Origin: Phaeodactylum tricornutum CCAP 1055/1
Taxonomy: Eukaryota; Bacillariophyta; Bacillariophyceae; Surirellales; Neidiaceae
Assembly: GCF_000150955.2 (NCBI RefSeq)
Contig: NC_011670.1
Span: 695,359-759,358, forward strand
Length of the DNA stretch: 64,000 nucleotides
Direction of reading: 5' to 3'
The notes beneath the pieces were generated by a model, which searched no databases, was not told where the DNA came from, and worked only from the letters and a program-made list of their open reading frames with translations. Both the position numbers and the translations under genes were made by a program. Of this stretch, positions 1-11,502 are shown piece by piece (within the stretch, counting starts at the first letter, position 1; every line of letters starts with the position of its first letter).

Positions 1-301
1 TGGCCGGATTAGGGATTTTACCGCCTCATCGAGGCCGGATTACGTTACTGTTAGTGAATCTCCTCTATGGACATGAGAGAAGTAGATGACCTCTATTATT
101 TTAGATAAATATGATTCGGACACAACAATGATTTATGATGCACTCGAGACAACCTATAATATACGTTCACTCATCGTACAGCCCGTGATTCCCCCCAGAA
201 TGTAAGGGACTTTCTTTATACGCCGATTTCGCGACCAGTAGCTCACAATGGTGTAGTTTCCCGTGCTGAAGAAGAACGACCCTCTTGCACCGATCAATAA
301 G

Positions 302-3300
302 ATGACGGCTACCAGTGATTCTGAATCGGCGATTCAGGCTGTTACCAAAGATGGCACGCGCCAGTCCGAAGGCGAAGCAACAAAAACGGCATATATGGAA
401 AGCACCATAAATCTGGCTTTGCTGGACCCCCCTCGATGGGGATGGACTGTAGCCGGTGGCATCGCCGATGTCTTGCCCCCACATGAGGTACGAACTAGCA
501 TGTAGATTTGGATGTTTGACTTGTTAAGCATACTGTGCAAGAATTCCTTTGGTGACTCTTGTTGCCTCATGTTCATGCCTCTTTTTTCTTCCCTCACAGC
601 GAGCCCGACGTAAATCTAGCAAGCGAGCCTTTTTACAAATGAAAAGGAAGCGAAGTCGGAACGAAGCGAGTGCTGGAACGTCAAGCTTCGCGAAGAAGCA
701 GGCTATAGATGGTGCAGAGGATACTGGGAGGTCTTCGAAGCAAATTATTTCAACTGTCATATCGGCTTCCTCATCAAGTCCAAGGCACGAATCGATGGAT
801 GCGCTCACCGCTAAAGGAGAAGAGGCAGCCTCAAAATTCACGACTTTTCCGGCGGAAAGTTTAATAGCAACTACGAAAGAAATTTTGTACGGTCAAGAAG
901 AGAAGCAAAACGTGGATAAGGGCACAACAGCAGAACAAACACATGCCTCCGTCGACACAATTAACGAAACCATGATACCAAGACGATTTTCGGCACTGTG
1001 CAACGATTCCGCAAGCGAAGTAGATATTTACACATATCATAGAGGAAGAGAAGGTTTTGAAATGCGTGTTGAGGAAACTGGGGAACTCATGTGTGATATG
1101 GAACCGACGGACACGAACTATACCTGGGACGAGCCAAAATTGGTAGCCCATGTGACTATTTCGTTTGCAGTGGAGGATGCCTTCGATGATCTAAACAGTG
1201 TCCAATTGGGCAACGAGATTGGTGACCAAAGATATTTTCGCGAAAAAATATCTTGGGACTTAACGGATCCAGAAACTCCGACACCACTGGCATTTGCAAC
1301 GGAAGTAGCAGAGAACTTTGGATTGAGTTTTGGGCAAACACTTGACTTGGAAAACTCGATACAACGGCAGTTGCACTCTTTTGTGAAAGAAAATTGCAGC
1401 TACGCGATACCTACAGCTACAAAGGAAACGTTTGGACAAGTTCGAGAGGCGACTTCCTCCGCGACGATTCCAACTTTGTACGGACAAGTAAATGGATTTC
1501 GAAGTGGTGGTCTACGTCTCCGAGGGGTACACAAAGCAAGGCCACCTTTACGAACATCCTCTATAATTGGCAGAGGTTCGACTTTAGTTTTCAATGAAAA
1601 GGGGGGTGTAGGGAAGTGTCCCACCAGAGACCGTGCATCCGAGACAAAAGTGGAACAGATCTATGTGGACGAAGTCCGGCAGCGACTGCGTCAATATTTG
1701 GAACGTCAAGTGCGCGAGCAATCATCTAAACAAACGGACGACGCCGCAACAGTTACCAACAAGACTTATGAAGGACAGAGTGTTTTACTGGGTGAAAGTA
1801 TATGTCACCTGTGCGATGAAGAAAAACCCGAATGTGTGAGGTTTGCCTGTGGAGTCAATGGTCATTCGTACTGTGCGCATCACTTCGAAGAAAACATGCC
1901 GTTTCCAATCAGTGAATGGATGGAACTTAAACAAGTTTACTGTCCAATTTGCTCCTTGACTTGCACGTGTTCGATCTGCAAGCAGACTGTTGCCTCCGTC
2001 GCGGCCGAGCTGAAACAACGGACGCTCGACCAAGATCTCTCAGTCGATATGACTGTATTTGATGACATTTTACAGGTTGTTGAAGAATCATGCCTTGACG
2101 TTAAATCAAGGCTGCAACGCAAAATTCGTGGTCGAGTCAATGGGCGACGCCCGAAAGTTGGCAAAATCCCACTTTCCGATTTTCCCAGGGAAGTGTGCAA
2201 CGGAGTCGACTTAGATCCAGGGTCTATGTTAGACTATCGGACTGTATATACTCCAAATGGCTTTTTCCTGATCGACCAGGTCACAAGTGTCGACGACTTT
2301 GGTGAGATTATGCCCAAGGAAAATGTGGCCACTTCGGCTGCTTCGTTGATCGAGGACGGTAGCGTAGATTACTGCAATGTATGTCGGAATCACGGAAATT
2401 TACTTTGTTGCGACTACTGCCCTCGTGCGTTTCACTCCGAATGTATACACGTCAAAGATGAAGAGCTCGACTCAGAAGCTCCATGGGAATGCCCGGTTTG
2501 TCTGAAAGAGAAGAAAGGTTTGCCCAGTGACAAGATATCTGGTTCTAAGTCGTTAGCCCTCATTTGCGCAGCTTATGACGATTTGGGTTGCAATGTTGGA
2601 GGCAAAAGTATCGAAAACTTGCGGACTCTAAGTATTGTACACGAAATGGTGATCCAGCTCATCGATTATGACTTCGGGTTTATCTTTGGACAACCCGTTG
2701 ACTCTATCGCAGTACCTACCTATTGCGATATTGTTGAGAACCCCATTGATTTGGGAACCATTGCATCCCGCCTCATCAACGGAAGTTACAAGGGACGACT
2801 TGGCGAAAGAAAGGGGTCTCTGGAAGACACAGTACTGGCGGTTTTGAAAGACATTGAGCTCGTTTGGCACAACTGCTTTATTTTTAACTGTGAAGGGAGT
2901 GCAGTATACCGAATGGCCGAGGTTCAACGTCGGCGATCGCATAACATTCGCCGCGAAAGCTTTAGCAACAAGTTGACAGACTATGTTAGGACGGAATTGG
3001 AGAATTTCATTCTTTCTTGTAAACGCCATCGCTTGATCAATGCGAAGGGGAAGCCAGCGAGAAACAAAATTTCTTCCAGTGAGCAAGGGCGACATAAAAT
3101 CTCAGTCGCTGGGCGAAGCAGCAACGGGCGTCTCATTGCCGTCCTCGATCCGGATACCGGGCAAGTAGTCAAGATCTATTCTACCGAGCAGGCAGCTATA
3201 TTGGCAGTTCAACTCTTTTTGAAAATGAAACATGCACATGAGTGGGATGATTTATGCAACGACGTGAGTCAGCGTGTACGAAACATTATTAAGAGGAGTT

Positions 3301-4181
3301 CCAATGAGCCGAATGCCCTCCTTTTTGGGTATCGATGGTTATACTTTGACGAGCTTAAAGAAAACAAAGTTACTTTGGGAGAAATAAGCGCCTGTGAACT
3401 TCCTGTGAAAGCAAGGCCAACACCGTTGGACGACCCCATTTTGAAGCTAAATCAGCAAACAGCTCCTCTGGACATTATCGAGTTGAGATACAAATCGCAC
3501 TCTTTCACATTTCTCTCAGTTGAGCAGGCTCTGTCCCATGTCGGCGGTACTTTCCCGCCACCAGACAGTCTACGAGAAAGGTTTGTTAAGCTGTATCCTG
3601 GAGAAAAGTTTGTTGACGACAGCGGAGGAACGTGGCATCGCCTACTGATAAGGAAGGGGTTCAACCAGAATCCGCAGGAGATGGTTAGCGACCACGTTTT
3701 TCTTCCGCAGAGTGTTGCTTTTATCAAAGTTGATCTTGCTTCAGGAAGAACCTTAGTTGGGTTCCATTCTATTGCCTCTGCGTACGAGGACTGGTTACTG
3801 ACCATCGAGCATTCTCCTGTCGTACAAGCAAAAGAGGATAAGACGTTAAAATCGTTCGCAAGTTCTTTTATAAATGGCGATCGGCACGTTGCTGGTCTCG
3901 TTTGGAAAAGACGAAAAAATCTTGTCGACAGGAATGTTAAGATAGACCTAAGCGGCTTTTCGAAATCAGAGAACGATGACCCCACCGAAGACTCTAAACC
4001 ATCGACTGAAAATCCTTTGGAGGTTTCAAAGAAAACCAACGGCGGCCAAATACTTGACAATATCGGAATAGAGCTCTTTTCCGGTCACAGTCTGTCACCC
4101 ATTGTGTCTCAAAACGAGGACAAGGCCAAGCCATCACCTTTGAAGGCAGACGTAGACACCACTAACTCCACAAACGACTAA
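302..4181 (+). CDS. PHD finger and bromodomain chromatin protein
   Basis: Two exons, 302-487 and 600-4181, joined over a 112-nt GT-AG intron in phase 0, giving about 1255 residues. The first in-frame ATG is at 302; a stop at 254 closes the frame upstream. Domains in order: a basic, Ser-rich N-terminus; a cysteine-rich module at about 463-525 (CHLC, then C-x-YC-x2-H, CPIC, CTCSIC) resembling the 4CXXC-R1 zinc finger of CDCA7-like proteins; a canonical PHD finger at about 653-698 (C4-H-C3, starting CNVC and ending CPVC); and a bromodomain at about 736-840. The family reads histone modifications in the nucleus, so a chromatin or transcription role is inferred. The C-terminal third has two similar beta-rich stretches (near residues 903 and 1100) of unknown function. 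The domain calls are firm; the target and complex are unknown. Confidence 0.85.
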
Positions 4182-4774
4182 CGAAGGCAATGACCGTGTC
4201 CACTTCAATCGTTTTGATGTATCTCTGGACGTTGCCTAGTGTGGTTAGCTGTAAGTGTTAATCACGAAACAGGTTTCAACCGAACGTTGTCTACTAGAGT
4301 GTTGCTAAGTAGCTGAAGTGTAAATCATGGATTAGGTTCCCAACTCGTTGGTGGATGGGGGGGGGGGGAGACTCGAACAAGATAGGTAGTAACTAACGCT
4401 CTCGGTAACATAAGATATCTTCTTTTTTGACAGTGAGAAAGGTCGTGAGTCACGAGTACTGACATCGGACCATGGAGGATTCCAGCGTATTGGTTGACTG
4501 TGATCACTCAAAGTGACGTGGCAGCGTCCTCGCTAGTCTGCCATCAGTCCGGCAACGGAGTCGTAATCTGTTTCAATCTCCAAGAATTGCGGTCAATTTT
4601 TGACAGTGAAGTGACGAGAAGTAATTTGGAAAGGCACAAACTCTGCAGTTCAGGAAAGTGGAAACCAGAATAACTATAAACAAAGTTTGCGTATGTCCAC
4701 TGTATGCGTCCTTGATCCCATCATACCTCGGACATCATCGTTGCGCAATCTCATGCTTGCTGAGTTCCAATATC
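4182..4774. other. intergenic, probable PPCS promoter
   Basis: No gene is supported here. It holds a 12-G run at 4357-4368 and two exact copies of TGACAGTGA (4428-4436 and 4601-4609) upstream of the next gene. Codons between 4658 and 4775 are open in the PPCS frame but contain no ATG, so they are treated as 5' UTR. Confidence 0.5.
4428..4609 (+). promoter_or_regulatory. paired TGACAGTGA motifs
   Basis: Two identical 9-mers in the same orientation, 173 bp apart, upstream of the PPCS start at 4775. The same word recurs in other intergenic spaces of the window (see findings). Role as a transcription-factor site is inference only. Confidence 0.35.
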
Positions 4775-6094
4775 ATGACCAAAAATAAGGACGATGAAAA
4801 GGAAACGCTGACCTTTCTAGGGGAAATCGACCACAAAATACGCCAATCTTTGCAACTCGAGCTCGACTCATTTGTCGTCCAACATGCGACCGCTCATCGT
4901 CCGGTGGCCTTGGTCACTTCTGGAGGTACGGCTGCCGACCTAGAAAATCAGTCGGTTCGCTGCATAGACAATTTTTCCACCGGATTACGTGGTGCCATTG
5001 CCGTTGAACAGCTCCTTCAAAGGGGCTATGCGGTCGTGCATTTATCACGGAAAGGAAGTGCAGAGCCCTTTGCTCGAGCTTTGAGTCAATACTTGGGACT
5101 TCAACAGGCAAATCATGGACTGGACGTACAAAGTTTGGGGCGACTTTTTGCTTCTGGCGACACAGATGTTGAAGATGAGTTGGTGAAAGCGGTTCTAGAA
5201 CAGGAGCAAGATCCGTTTTTAACGAATCCATCTTCTTCCGCAGCGGTCCGTCGATCAAAAGCCTCTGAAAATGATGGCGTTCGTTTAAATCGTGCCTTAC
5301 TGCATTCGAAAGCTGTTCGTAATGCTGTTTTCGAACAAAGAGCAGCAATGGTCGATGGCCGCTTATTGAGCATTTCTTTCCGAACAGTTGAGGATTACTT
5401 GGGGAGGCTTCAACTCTGCGCCGAGAGCTTGCGGGACGCGCAATCGCTCGTTATGATTTTTTTGGCAGCTGCTGTTAGTGATTTTTATGTTCCTGCGGAA
5501 GGTCGCGTAGAGCACAAGATCCAAAGCGACGGCGAGGATTTGGTGCTGACGCTCAAGCCGGTACCCAAGGTTATTGAAGAGCTACGGCAAAAATGGTGCC
5601 CTGACGCCTTTGTGGTTACATTCAAGCTGGAGACGGACACAAAAATATTGAAAGAAAAGGCAGCGCGCGCGGTAGAACGCTACGGTTGTCACATGGTGAT
5701 CGGCAATCTATTAAAGTCTCGTCACAACAAAGTGTGGATCTTATCTCCGCCAGAACAGCGTGAGAAACATCCGACCTGCTCCAGCGACTGGAATTTTGAC
5801 GAGATAGTCAAGCCTTCCTCGGACACGGATTCATTAGAGACGGCGTTAATGGAAGTCGTCATCCAGTCTCATTTTGAATTTATCTCGTTGCATTTTCAGA
5901 GAAATTTAGCAGGGGTTCAGGCAGCACAAGACGTCCACACTTCGTTGGCCAATAAAAAGCGTGTCGTCCAACGACAGCTTTTTCGGAACCATGCGAGGAA
6001 TGTTGGTATACAGTGCATCGCCAGCGCTCTTGCCTTTTTTTTCAGTTACCAGATCAATTCACAGCTGCAACGGCGCATTCAGAGTAGAAGGTAA
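4775..6094 (+). CDS. PPCS: phosphopantothenate-cysteine ligase (PPCS), tail-anchored form
   Basis: 439 residues, single exon. The protein joins cysteine to 4'-phosphopantothenate in coenzyme A synthesis. Seen: the nucleotide-binding start VTSGGTAADLE, the conserved NFSTG segment, LAAAVSDFYVP, and FKLETD near the C-terminal part of the domain, in the order typical of eukaryotic PPCS. The first ATG of the frame is at 4775. Family members are near 310 residues; this one has an insertion after the first third and a C-terminal extension that ends in a hydrophobic stretch (about residues 412-430) followed by basic residues. That layout suggests a tail anchor in an organelle membrane, which is unusual for this enzyme. 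The enzyme call is firm; the membrane anchoring is inferred. Confidence 0.88.
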   Translation: MTKNKDDEKETLTFLGEIDHKIRQSLQLELDSFVVQHATAHRPVALVTSGGTAADLENQSVRCIDNFSTGLRGAIAVEQLLQRGYAVVHLSRKGSAEPFARALSQYLGLQQANHGLDVQSLGRLFASGDTDVEDELVKAVLEQEQDPFLTNPSSSAAVRRSKASENDGVRLNRALLHSKAVRNAVFEQRAAMVDGRLLSISFRTVEDYLGRLQLCAESLRDAQSLVMIFLAAAVSDFYVPAEGRVEHKIQSDGEDLVLTLKPVPKVIEELRQKWCPDAFVVTFKLETDTKILKEKAARAVERYGCHMVIGNLLKSRHNKVWILSPPEQREKHPTCSSDWNFDEIVKPSSDTDSLETALMEVVIQSHFEFISLHFQRNLAGVQAAQDVHTSLANKKRVVQRQLFRNHARNVGIQCIASALAFFFSYQINSQLQRRIQSRR

Positions 6095-6492
6095 AGTGCC
6101 TTTTTTTCTCCACCGGACTAATACACATTTTTTACTCCACGCGAACAGCTGCACTACTAGCTAGAGAGCCACTTGTTAGAGACCGAGGTTACATACTTCT
6201 TGTGTGTGTTGCAACTCACAAACTTATCGCTCCGAGAATTTAAAATTTTAAGTTCTTTTCTGCATATGACTTTTTTGCGAAAGCGTACAACTGTCCGTGA
6301 TACCAATATCAATCTCGCTGTACGAGAGTGATCAACAGGGGCTCCTGAAATTTGGTTTCCCGGAAACGTTGAGAGAACAATCCCATCTTTCATCTATCGC
6401 TTGTCTGGATGTGGATATCAGCTGCAGACTCGTCGTATAGTAGTGAATCTATCTAGACACAAGTTGTATGCAAGAGTAATGATCAGGCAATA
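6095..6492. other. intergenic, no gene seen
   Basis: A 398-bp AT-rich spacer between two genes on the same strand. I see no ORF, RNA gene or repeat that I can support. Confidence 0.4.
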
Positions 6493-7578
6493 ATGATATC
6501 GGATGATTTTACGGTTTCGTTTAATGCACGGGATTCTATTCTCTATGCTCTGTCGATTGGGTTCGGCTCCTCCTTGGAGCGATACGATGAAGATCGGCGC
6601 TACGTATACGAAGAAGATATCAACTTTGCAGTCGTTCCAACATTCGCGATCACCTTTACTTTTTGGGCCAATCAATATCGGAGATCAATTGGTGACATTC
6701 CGCCATTTCCTCCGCCTCTCATGAGTTCTGCTGGTGTTTTACCCCAAGGATGCCTTCGAAATGGCGCATCAATAGATGATTTACCGATCATTCAAACCGA
6801 AATTTCTGTCGTTTTCCAGAACGCGCTTCCTGTCCCAAAAAGTGGTCAAACAGAACCGATGCGAGTAAGCCAGTCCTTTGTGTCCGTGTCTCCGAAGTCC
6901 ATCGGCACTTTCGTGACCACAGAAACCAAAATTACGAATAATTGCCACACTCTCTGCACCATTACGTCCACGGCTCTCGTTTTGGGCGTACCAAGTAGTC
7001 ATGTTAACCCCATGCAACCCACGGACATGATTCGGGAGGAACAACACCCGTCAAAAGATGCTCTCCACGAGCTTTTGGTCGAATGGGATTATACTGTGCC
7101 TCCCAATCAAACACTTCTATATCGGCAGACCAGTGGTGATTCCAATGAAATTCACGTCAATCCGGATGCTCTGCCAGCCACACTAGAGAAGCAAGCTAGT
7201 AAAATTCGCGTAGATCCTGATTCGCAACCTGACGTACAGAAAGAACAAGACCGTGACGATTCTAGTAGGCGAAAACTTCGTTTACATGGGCTCAGCACTC
7301 TAGGAATCGCAGTACGAGCTTTGATACACTATACAGAAGACAACTACCCAGGTTCATCGCTTCAAGCTGTCAAGGCATGTTTCACATATCCTGCGTTCGT
7401 GAATGACCGTATCACTGTAAAAATTTCGGGAGCCAAGAACGATTCATCCTTACAGTTAGGCAAGAGTGTATTTACTTTTCTAGTACTGAACAAGACAAGC
7501 GGTAAAGTCTTATTGAAAAACGGTTATGCTGAGTTTGCCTGGAACCGTTCAACCTTACAGCAGCAATCAAGGCTGTAA
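6493..7578 (+). CDS. peroxisomal enoyl-CoA hydratase 2 (MaoC-like)
   Basis: 361 residues, single exon, ATG at 6493. It resembles the hydratase-2 part of peroxisomal multifunctional enzyme 2: an N-terminal hot-dog half starting RDSILYALSIG, and a C-terminal half with the hydratase-2 motif SGDSNEIH, where Asp216 and His221 are the expected catalytic pair. The motif has Glu where most members have Pro after Asn. It should hydrate trans-2-enoyl-CoA to (R)-3-hydroxyacyl-CoA in beta-oxidation. The last three residues, SRL, form a type-1 peroxisomal targeting signal. There is no dehydrogenase or sterol-carrier domain, so the enzyme is stand-alone, as in plants. Its stop lies only 18 bp from the stop of the next, convergent gene. 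Confidence 0.88.
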   Translation: MISDDFTVSFNARDSILYALSIGFGSSLERYDEDRRYVYEEDINFAVVPTFAITFTFWANQYRRSIGDIPPFPPPLMSSAGVLPQGCLRNGASIDDLPIIQTEISVVFQNALPVPKSGQTEPMRVSQSFVSVSPKSIGTFVTTETKITNNCHTLCTITSTALVLGVPSSHVNPMQPTDMIREEQHPSKDALHELLVEWDYTVPPNQTLLYRQTSGDSNEIHVNPDALPATLEKQASKIRVDPDSQPDVQKEQDRDDSSRRKLRLHGLSTLGIAVRALIHYTEDNYPGSSLQAVKACFTYPAFVNDRITVKISGAKNDSSLQLGKSVFTFLVLNKTSGKVLLKNGYAEFAWNRSTLQQQSRL

Positions 7579-7596
7579 GCCTGAGCAATTTATACC

Positions 7597-8670
7597 CTAA
7601 AGCCCAGTTCGTGATTGTTGCTTTTCATGTGTGTCGATTTTCTGTTCATGGTTTGCTTCCAGATCCGTTGACCTGAGATGCCCATGGTAGTCCATACGAT
7701 ACTGTCGAGTGATCGGAATACCTGCCCGTCTAGCCAAACGCATCTGCTTATACAAAATTTGAGAAAGCTCCTTCGGGGTCATTTCCTCCTCCTCATCCTT
7801 CGGAATTATGCGCTCATGTGACATTGCACTGGTGGCCATTATTACCTCACCCATCGCCGAGTACGTAGACGAAATGTGGGATATCTGTAGAACAGCTCCC
7901 AGAGTAAAAGCAACCGCAAAGTACAACGGCAAGAGGATCCATAAAAACATAGCTGCAAAACAAAATTGTGAATACTTAGGAACATCCTTTCAACATAGTG
8001 GAATCCTCTTCCTTACCACGGATCAAAATGACTTACAAACCCAGACAACAAAGCTGTACAGTGAAAGGAGGACATATCCACTCGGTAATTGTGCGGTGTA
8101 CAACCCTATCGAGGACCGCAATATAGTTGCCGAATTCTCTCTGCTCACCACTGTAAATATTGACCACGCCGTCAAAGTAGCAATCAGAGCTCCGATCGAC
8201 AAAAAAATGGACACAAAGAGCATTATACCGGTCCAAAATTCAATGGAACCATAGTCGTTCCCGTCCATTGCGCTGCGTACTCTCTCCATTACCTGTGAGG
8301 GACTAAAGAGGGTTCCGATACCAGTGCCCACAAGAAGTGTCAACAACACAGTGGTGCTACTATAACGCGCAGTCACGGTCTCGAGCAAATGCCGTCCATC
8401 CAATTTGGCCCAGACCAAATGTCGACGCCAAAGCGCGGTATGGTCGATAGGCAAGACGTGTCCCCACCAGTTCCCCGGTAACCCGCACCAAAGTATTCGT
8501 CTCCAGAACCGGTCATGCCTTCGCGAAAAAGATACGTCGCTCCGCGTCAATATAATTTTTTTCTTTCCTGCCAAGCTTGCCCTCGTTCGAATGTTTCCAG
8601 ATTCAACGTCGCCTTGACTGTGAGTGAGCGAAAGGTCCAGCGATGCACCTGATGATTGGGAAAGAGCCAT
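7597..8670 (-). CDS. four-helix membrane protein, unnamed family (member A)
   Basis: Two exons on the minus strand, 8670-8037 and 7952-7597, with an 84-nt intron (donor GTAAGT, acceptor TTTTGCAG), giving about 329 residues. The start at 8670 is the first ATG of the frame; an extra 5' exon cannot be excluded, since the frame stays open to 8808 without an ATG. Seen: a conserved pre-membrane motif DHxxxWRRHLxWA, then about four transmembrane segments, then a short acidic and basic tail. It is clearly homologous to the protein at 14954-16735 across the whole membrane region. I do not recognise the family; the motif does not match a channel or transporter family I can name. The intron interrupts the third hydrophobic region and is absent from the paralogue. 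Confidence 0.78.
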
Positions 8671-9569
8671 GTCGCCCGTCCACACCTTGTTTAACAAATC
8701 AGACCTGTTTAAGAATAGAAGTGCACGAGTGCTGATAGTTCCTGCTGCAGCAGTGACTAGCGGTAAAAAGCTTTGCTCAGAGTCAAGCAAGTAGTCACTC
8801 CAATCCACCGAAAAAACATGTTCTTATGTCTCCAATACGCTAGGCATGGGTCGACACAGCGCAAAGTCTCGCTTCCGATCAGATGTGGGACTTGTATGAA
8901 ATTTTAGAAACACCTGACAAACTCGGATATAGCTGTCGGTTTTTTTGTCGAAGATGAAGAAGACCCGGCAATCCTCGCTTTCACTTTAACAGTCAGTAAC
9001 AGTAATTCGTCCGCGAAATTCTGTTTGTGAGAACTCTGTGTGTCCCATTTTCTTCGACCTCGTCCAAAAACCTGTCTGTACGTCAGTCAGCGACGTAGAA
9101 ACACTGTGCTCCTTACAGTTAATTATCGACAACTAGGGATTTTGAACTATGCGAATGAACTGGTGGACGGGAAAATAAAAAAGGAGCAAAATGCCTACCG
9201 TGTTCGGGTATGAGATACAGTTTAAAATGCATCATCTGCAGAACATTGTCTCAGGGGAAAGCTTGGCGCGTTTGCAGAACGAATCCGCGTCCTAAATTGT
9301 GCAGGTGCTCTCCAACGTCCTAGTGGCTCAGACTGTCGAGCCAAGGCTCAAAAGAAGAAACATGCTTTGAAGGGTCGTTTAGTTGTTTGTAGCTTGGATT
9401 TGGCAAGAAAAGTGAAGGCCTTAAAGTGGTAGAAGACGAAACAGCAATGGTTGCCCCCGTACAGAAAAATCGACAAAGAGACAGACATGTTCACTGTAGC
9501 TAGCCAACCGACCATCGAGATGCATGGCCAATTATCAACACGTGTCAATTGGGATGCTACTTTCTCAGC
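8671..9569. other. intergenic, no gene seen
   Basis: About 900 bp. It should contain the promoter of the membrane-protein gene at 8670 and the 3' end of the gene at 9570. The word TTACAGTTAATT occurs at 9113-9124 and again at 10949-10960. No RNA gene or ORF is supported. Confidence 0.4.
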
Positions 9570-10656
9570 TTACATACCTAAAGCAAGAATGCCGGTGGCC
9601 ATTGCGATTCCGGCTCCGATAAGTGTATTGAAAAAGTTAATCACCTCGTTTGTGATCCAACCAAACCCTTCCTTACCCTGAAGGGTCGCTCCAAGCAAAC
9701 TCTCTACGTTAGTTGCGATAAAAGCCGCAACGGTTGAAATAGCAACTGAGCGGCCGTCAATTAAACCTATTCCGTATCCGTATAGGGACAGCATAAAGCC
9801 ACCGAGTGCAGCTGCTGCAGTACCCTCTGCTGAGACAGCCCCTTCAGTTCCAGGTTCTACTCGAGCCATCGTTGTAATCAAGAACGTCGTCTTCCCATAC
9901 GCTTTTCCAATTTCCGATGCGAAGGTATCAGCGAGCTTTGTTGCAATCGAAGCCACGTATCCAAGCACGAACACTTTCGAGCTGATTCCAAGAAAAAAAT
10001 CGCCTTGGACGGAGCATATGGCGCAGGTAAGACCTGTGGCAGCGGATCCCCTTTGGCGCAAGGAAGCGTTAGATACGTGCTTTTTGTGATAAACCCATCT
10101 GCTTCCGTTTCGCAACATACCATACATTTTCAGGCCCGCGGCGCCCGCCACGTCCTTCAGCTAATCCTCGCTTGGACTTTTCGGCAAATTTTACTTTTGT
10201 CACTAAATTTCCCAAAAGCAAGTAGAGCACACAGTAAGTCCAGCCCCTCCAACCTAATGTCGTCCATAGAAGGGTGCCGAGAGCCATAGCGTGAGCGAAT
10301 CCTGTAGGAGTCAACATAGTAAACAGTTTACTCTTCGCAGCGGAGAACAAAACGGCATTCACACCCAAAGCCAAGGAAAATGGCACATTTCCTTTATAGT
10401 CAAAAATCAACCGAGCCATTTCTGCAGGCGCTCCAGGAACAGCCAAATGCAGCTTTTTCAAAATGAAAGATTTTGACTGACTGTGGATGCCATTGGGAAA
10501 CCGCTGGTTTGAGTTATACTTTAATGTGTGCTCACGATGCTGTACACTGGAGTCGGGTGATTTTGAAAAAGCCACTCGGGTTGTTGGTAGAAAGGCGTTG
10601 GTTCCAAACAAGCACAATGCAACCGTTGCATGTTTCAGAAGCCCGGCAATGGACAT
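9570..10656 (-). CDS. VTE6: phytyl-phosphate kinase, VTE6/DUF92 family
   Basis: Two exons, 10656-10121 and 10050-9570, with a 70-nt intron (donor GTATGT). Splicing restores the family motif GRRGPENV-WGSAATG; the product has about 338 residues. DUF92 proteins are polytopic membrane proteins, and the plant member VTE6 phosphorylates phytyl phosphate to phytyl diphosphate for tocopherol synthesis from chlorophyll breakdown. The glycine-rich KLADTFASEIG segment and several hydrophobic helices fit. The N-terminus is a hydrophobic signal followed by NAFLP, an ASAFAP-like plastid targeting site of diatoms. Function is by family; substrate was not tested by anything visible here. Confidence 0.87.
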
Positions 10657-11502
10657 TGCGTGCTATACTTCGATATCTTCTCTATTTTCGAAGGAAAAAC
10701 GTCGGTATAGAAAAGTTATCTTCCGTCTCTAAAATACTGTGTGGATTGTTTGATTCGCGATGCGAGGCGTCACATTTCTTCCATGGTTTGTCCGCCAATC
10801 TACACAGCGTTTACTGATGAAAAGTACACCAAAATCCCCTCCCTTCTCTTACATTAGATTCCCGATTTGCTTGCTATCAGGGGTGACGACGTCCAGGCTG
10901 TGACGAAAGTGTAACAGTCAGCCGTGTCCAAGCTGCCTTTACGTTACATTACAGTTAATTCATCGTTCCCGCATGCAACCCCAACACGAGCTAGCTGTCA
11001 GGAATTGTCTGAAAACCATTTTTGCATCGATGTATTTGGTGCAAATGCTTGCTCATATCAAGTTATTTCTTGCAAGAGAGTGAGCACACGGTAGTGGACA
11101 TGGCCAATTATTTATGTTGATTCAGTCTTTCGATTTTCTGTAAGGATTCAATCGGGTGAGAGTTAAGAGAAATTTGGTACTGACTCCGCTTGCACCGCAA
11201 CCTACATATAGACAAACAATCAGAGTCACACTTTCTAGGGGAAGCAGTCGTTTCGTCGAAAAAAGTTCATGGGTTTACATGGCCGTATGTTTTAAATTTA
11301 ACTGTACGCATCTTTATCGTGCCACCTGCGGCAGATCGCCGTCGTCTCCGACGCTGCTTGTGTAGACAGGTAAAGTGAATGTAAGCTAGTACTTTTGAAA
11401 CCTTTGATAAAGAGCTTGAGAGTATTTTACTGTGGGCAAGGATATGTCACCTGTGCTGTGAACCATTTCTTAGTGTTTAACACTTTTGGAATGCACTTTA
11501 TA
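10657..11502. other. intergenic, no gene seen
   Basis: About 850 bp upstream of the VTE6-like gene and downstream of the carrier gene. It carries TTACAGTTAATT at 10949-10960, which includes a CAGTTA core of the Myb type. Short open frames near 11156-11586 show no protein-like features and are not called. Confidence 0.4.

Noticed and set aside
1-301. Possible gene end at the left edge
   Set aside because: No frame with protein-like features; the short GCCGGATTA echo near 3 and 33 is too small to call a repeat.
4357-4368. 12-G run
   Set aside because: Simple homopolymer; may be length-variable but carries no further signal.
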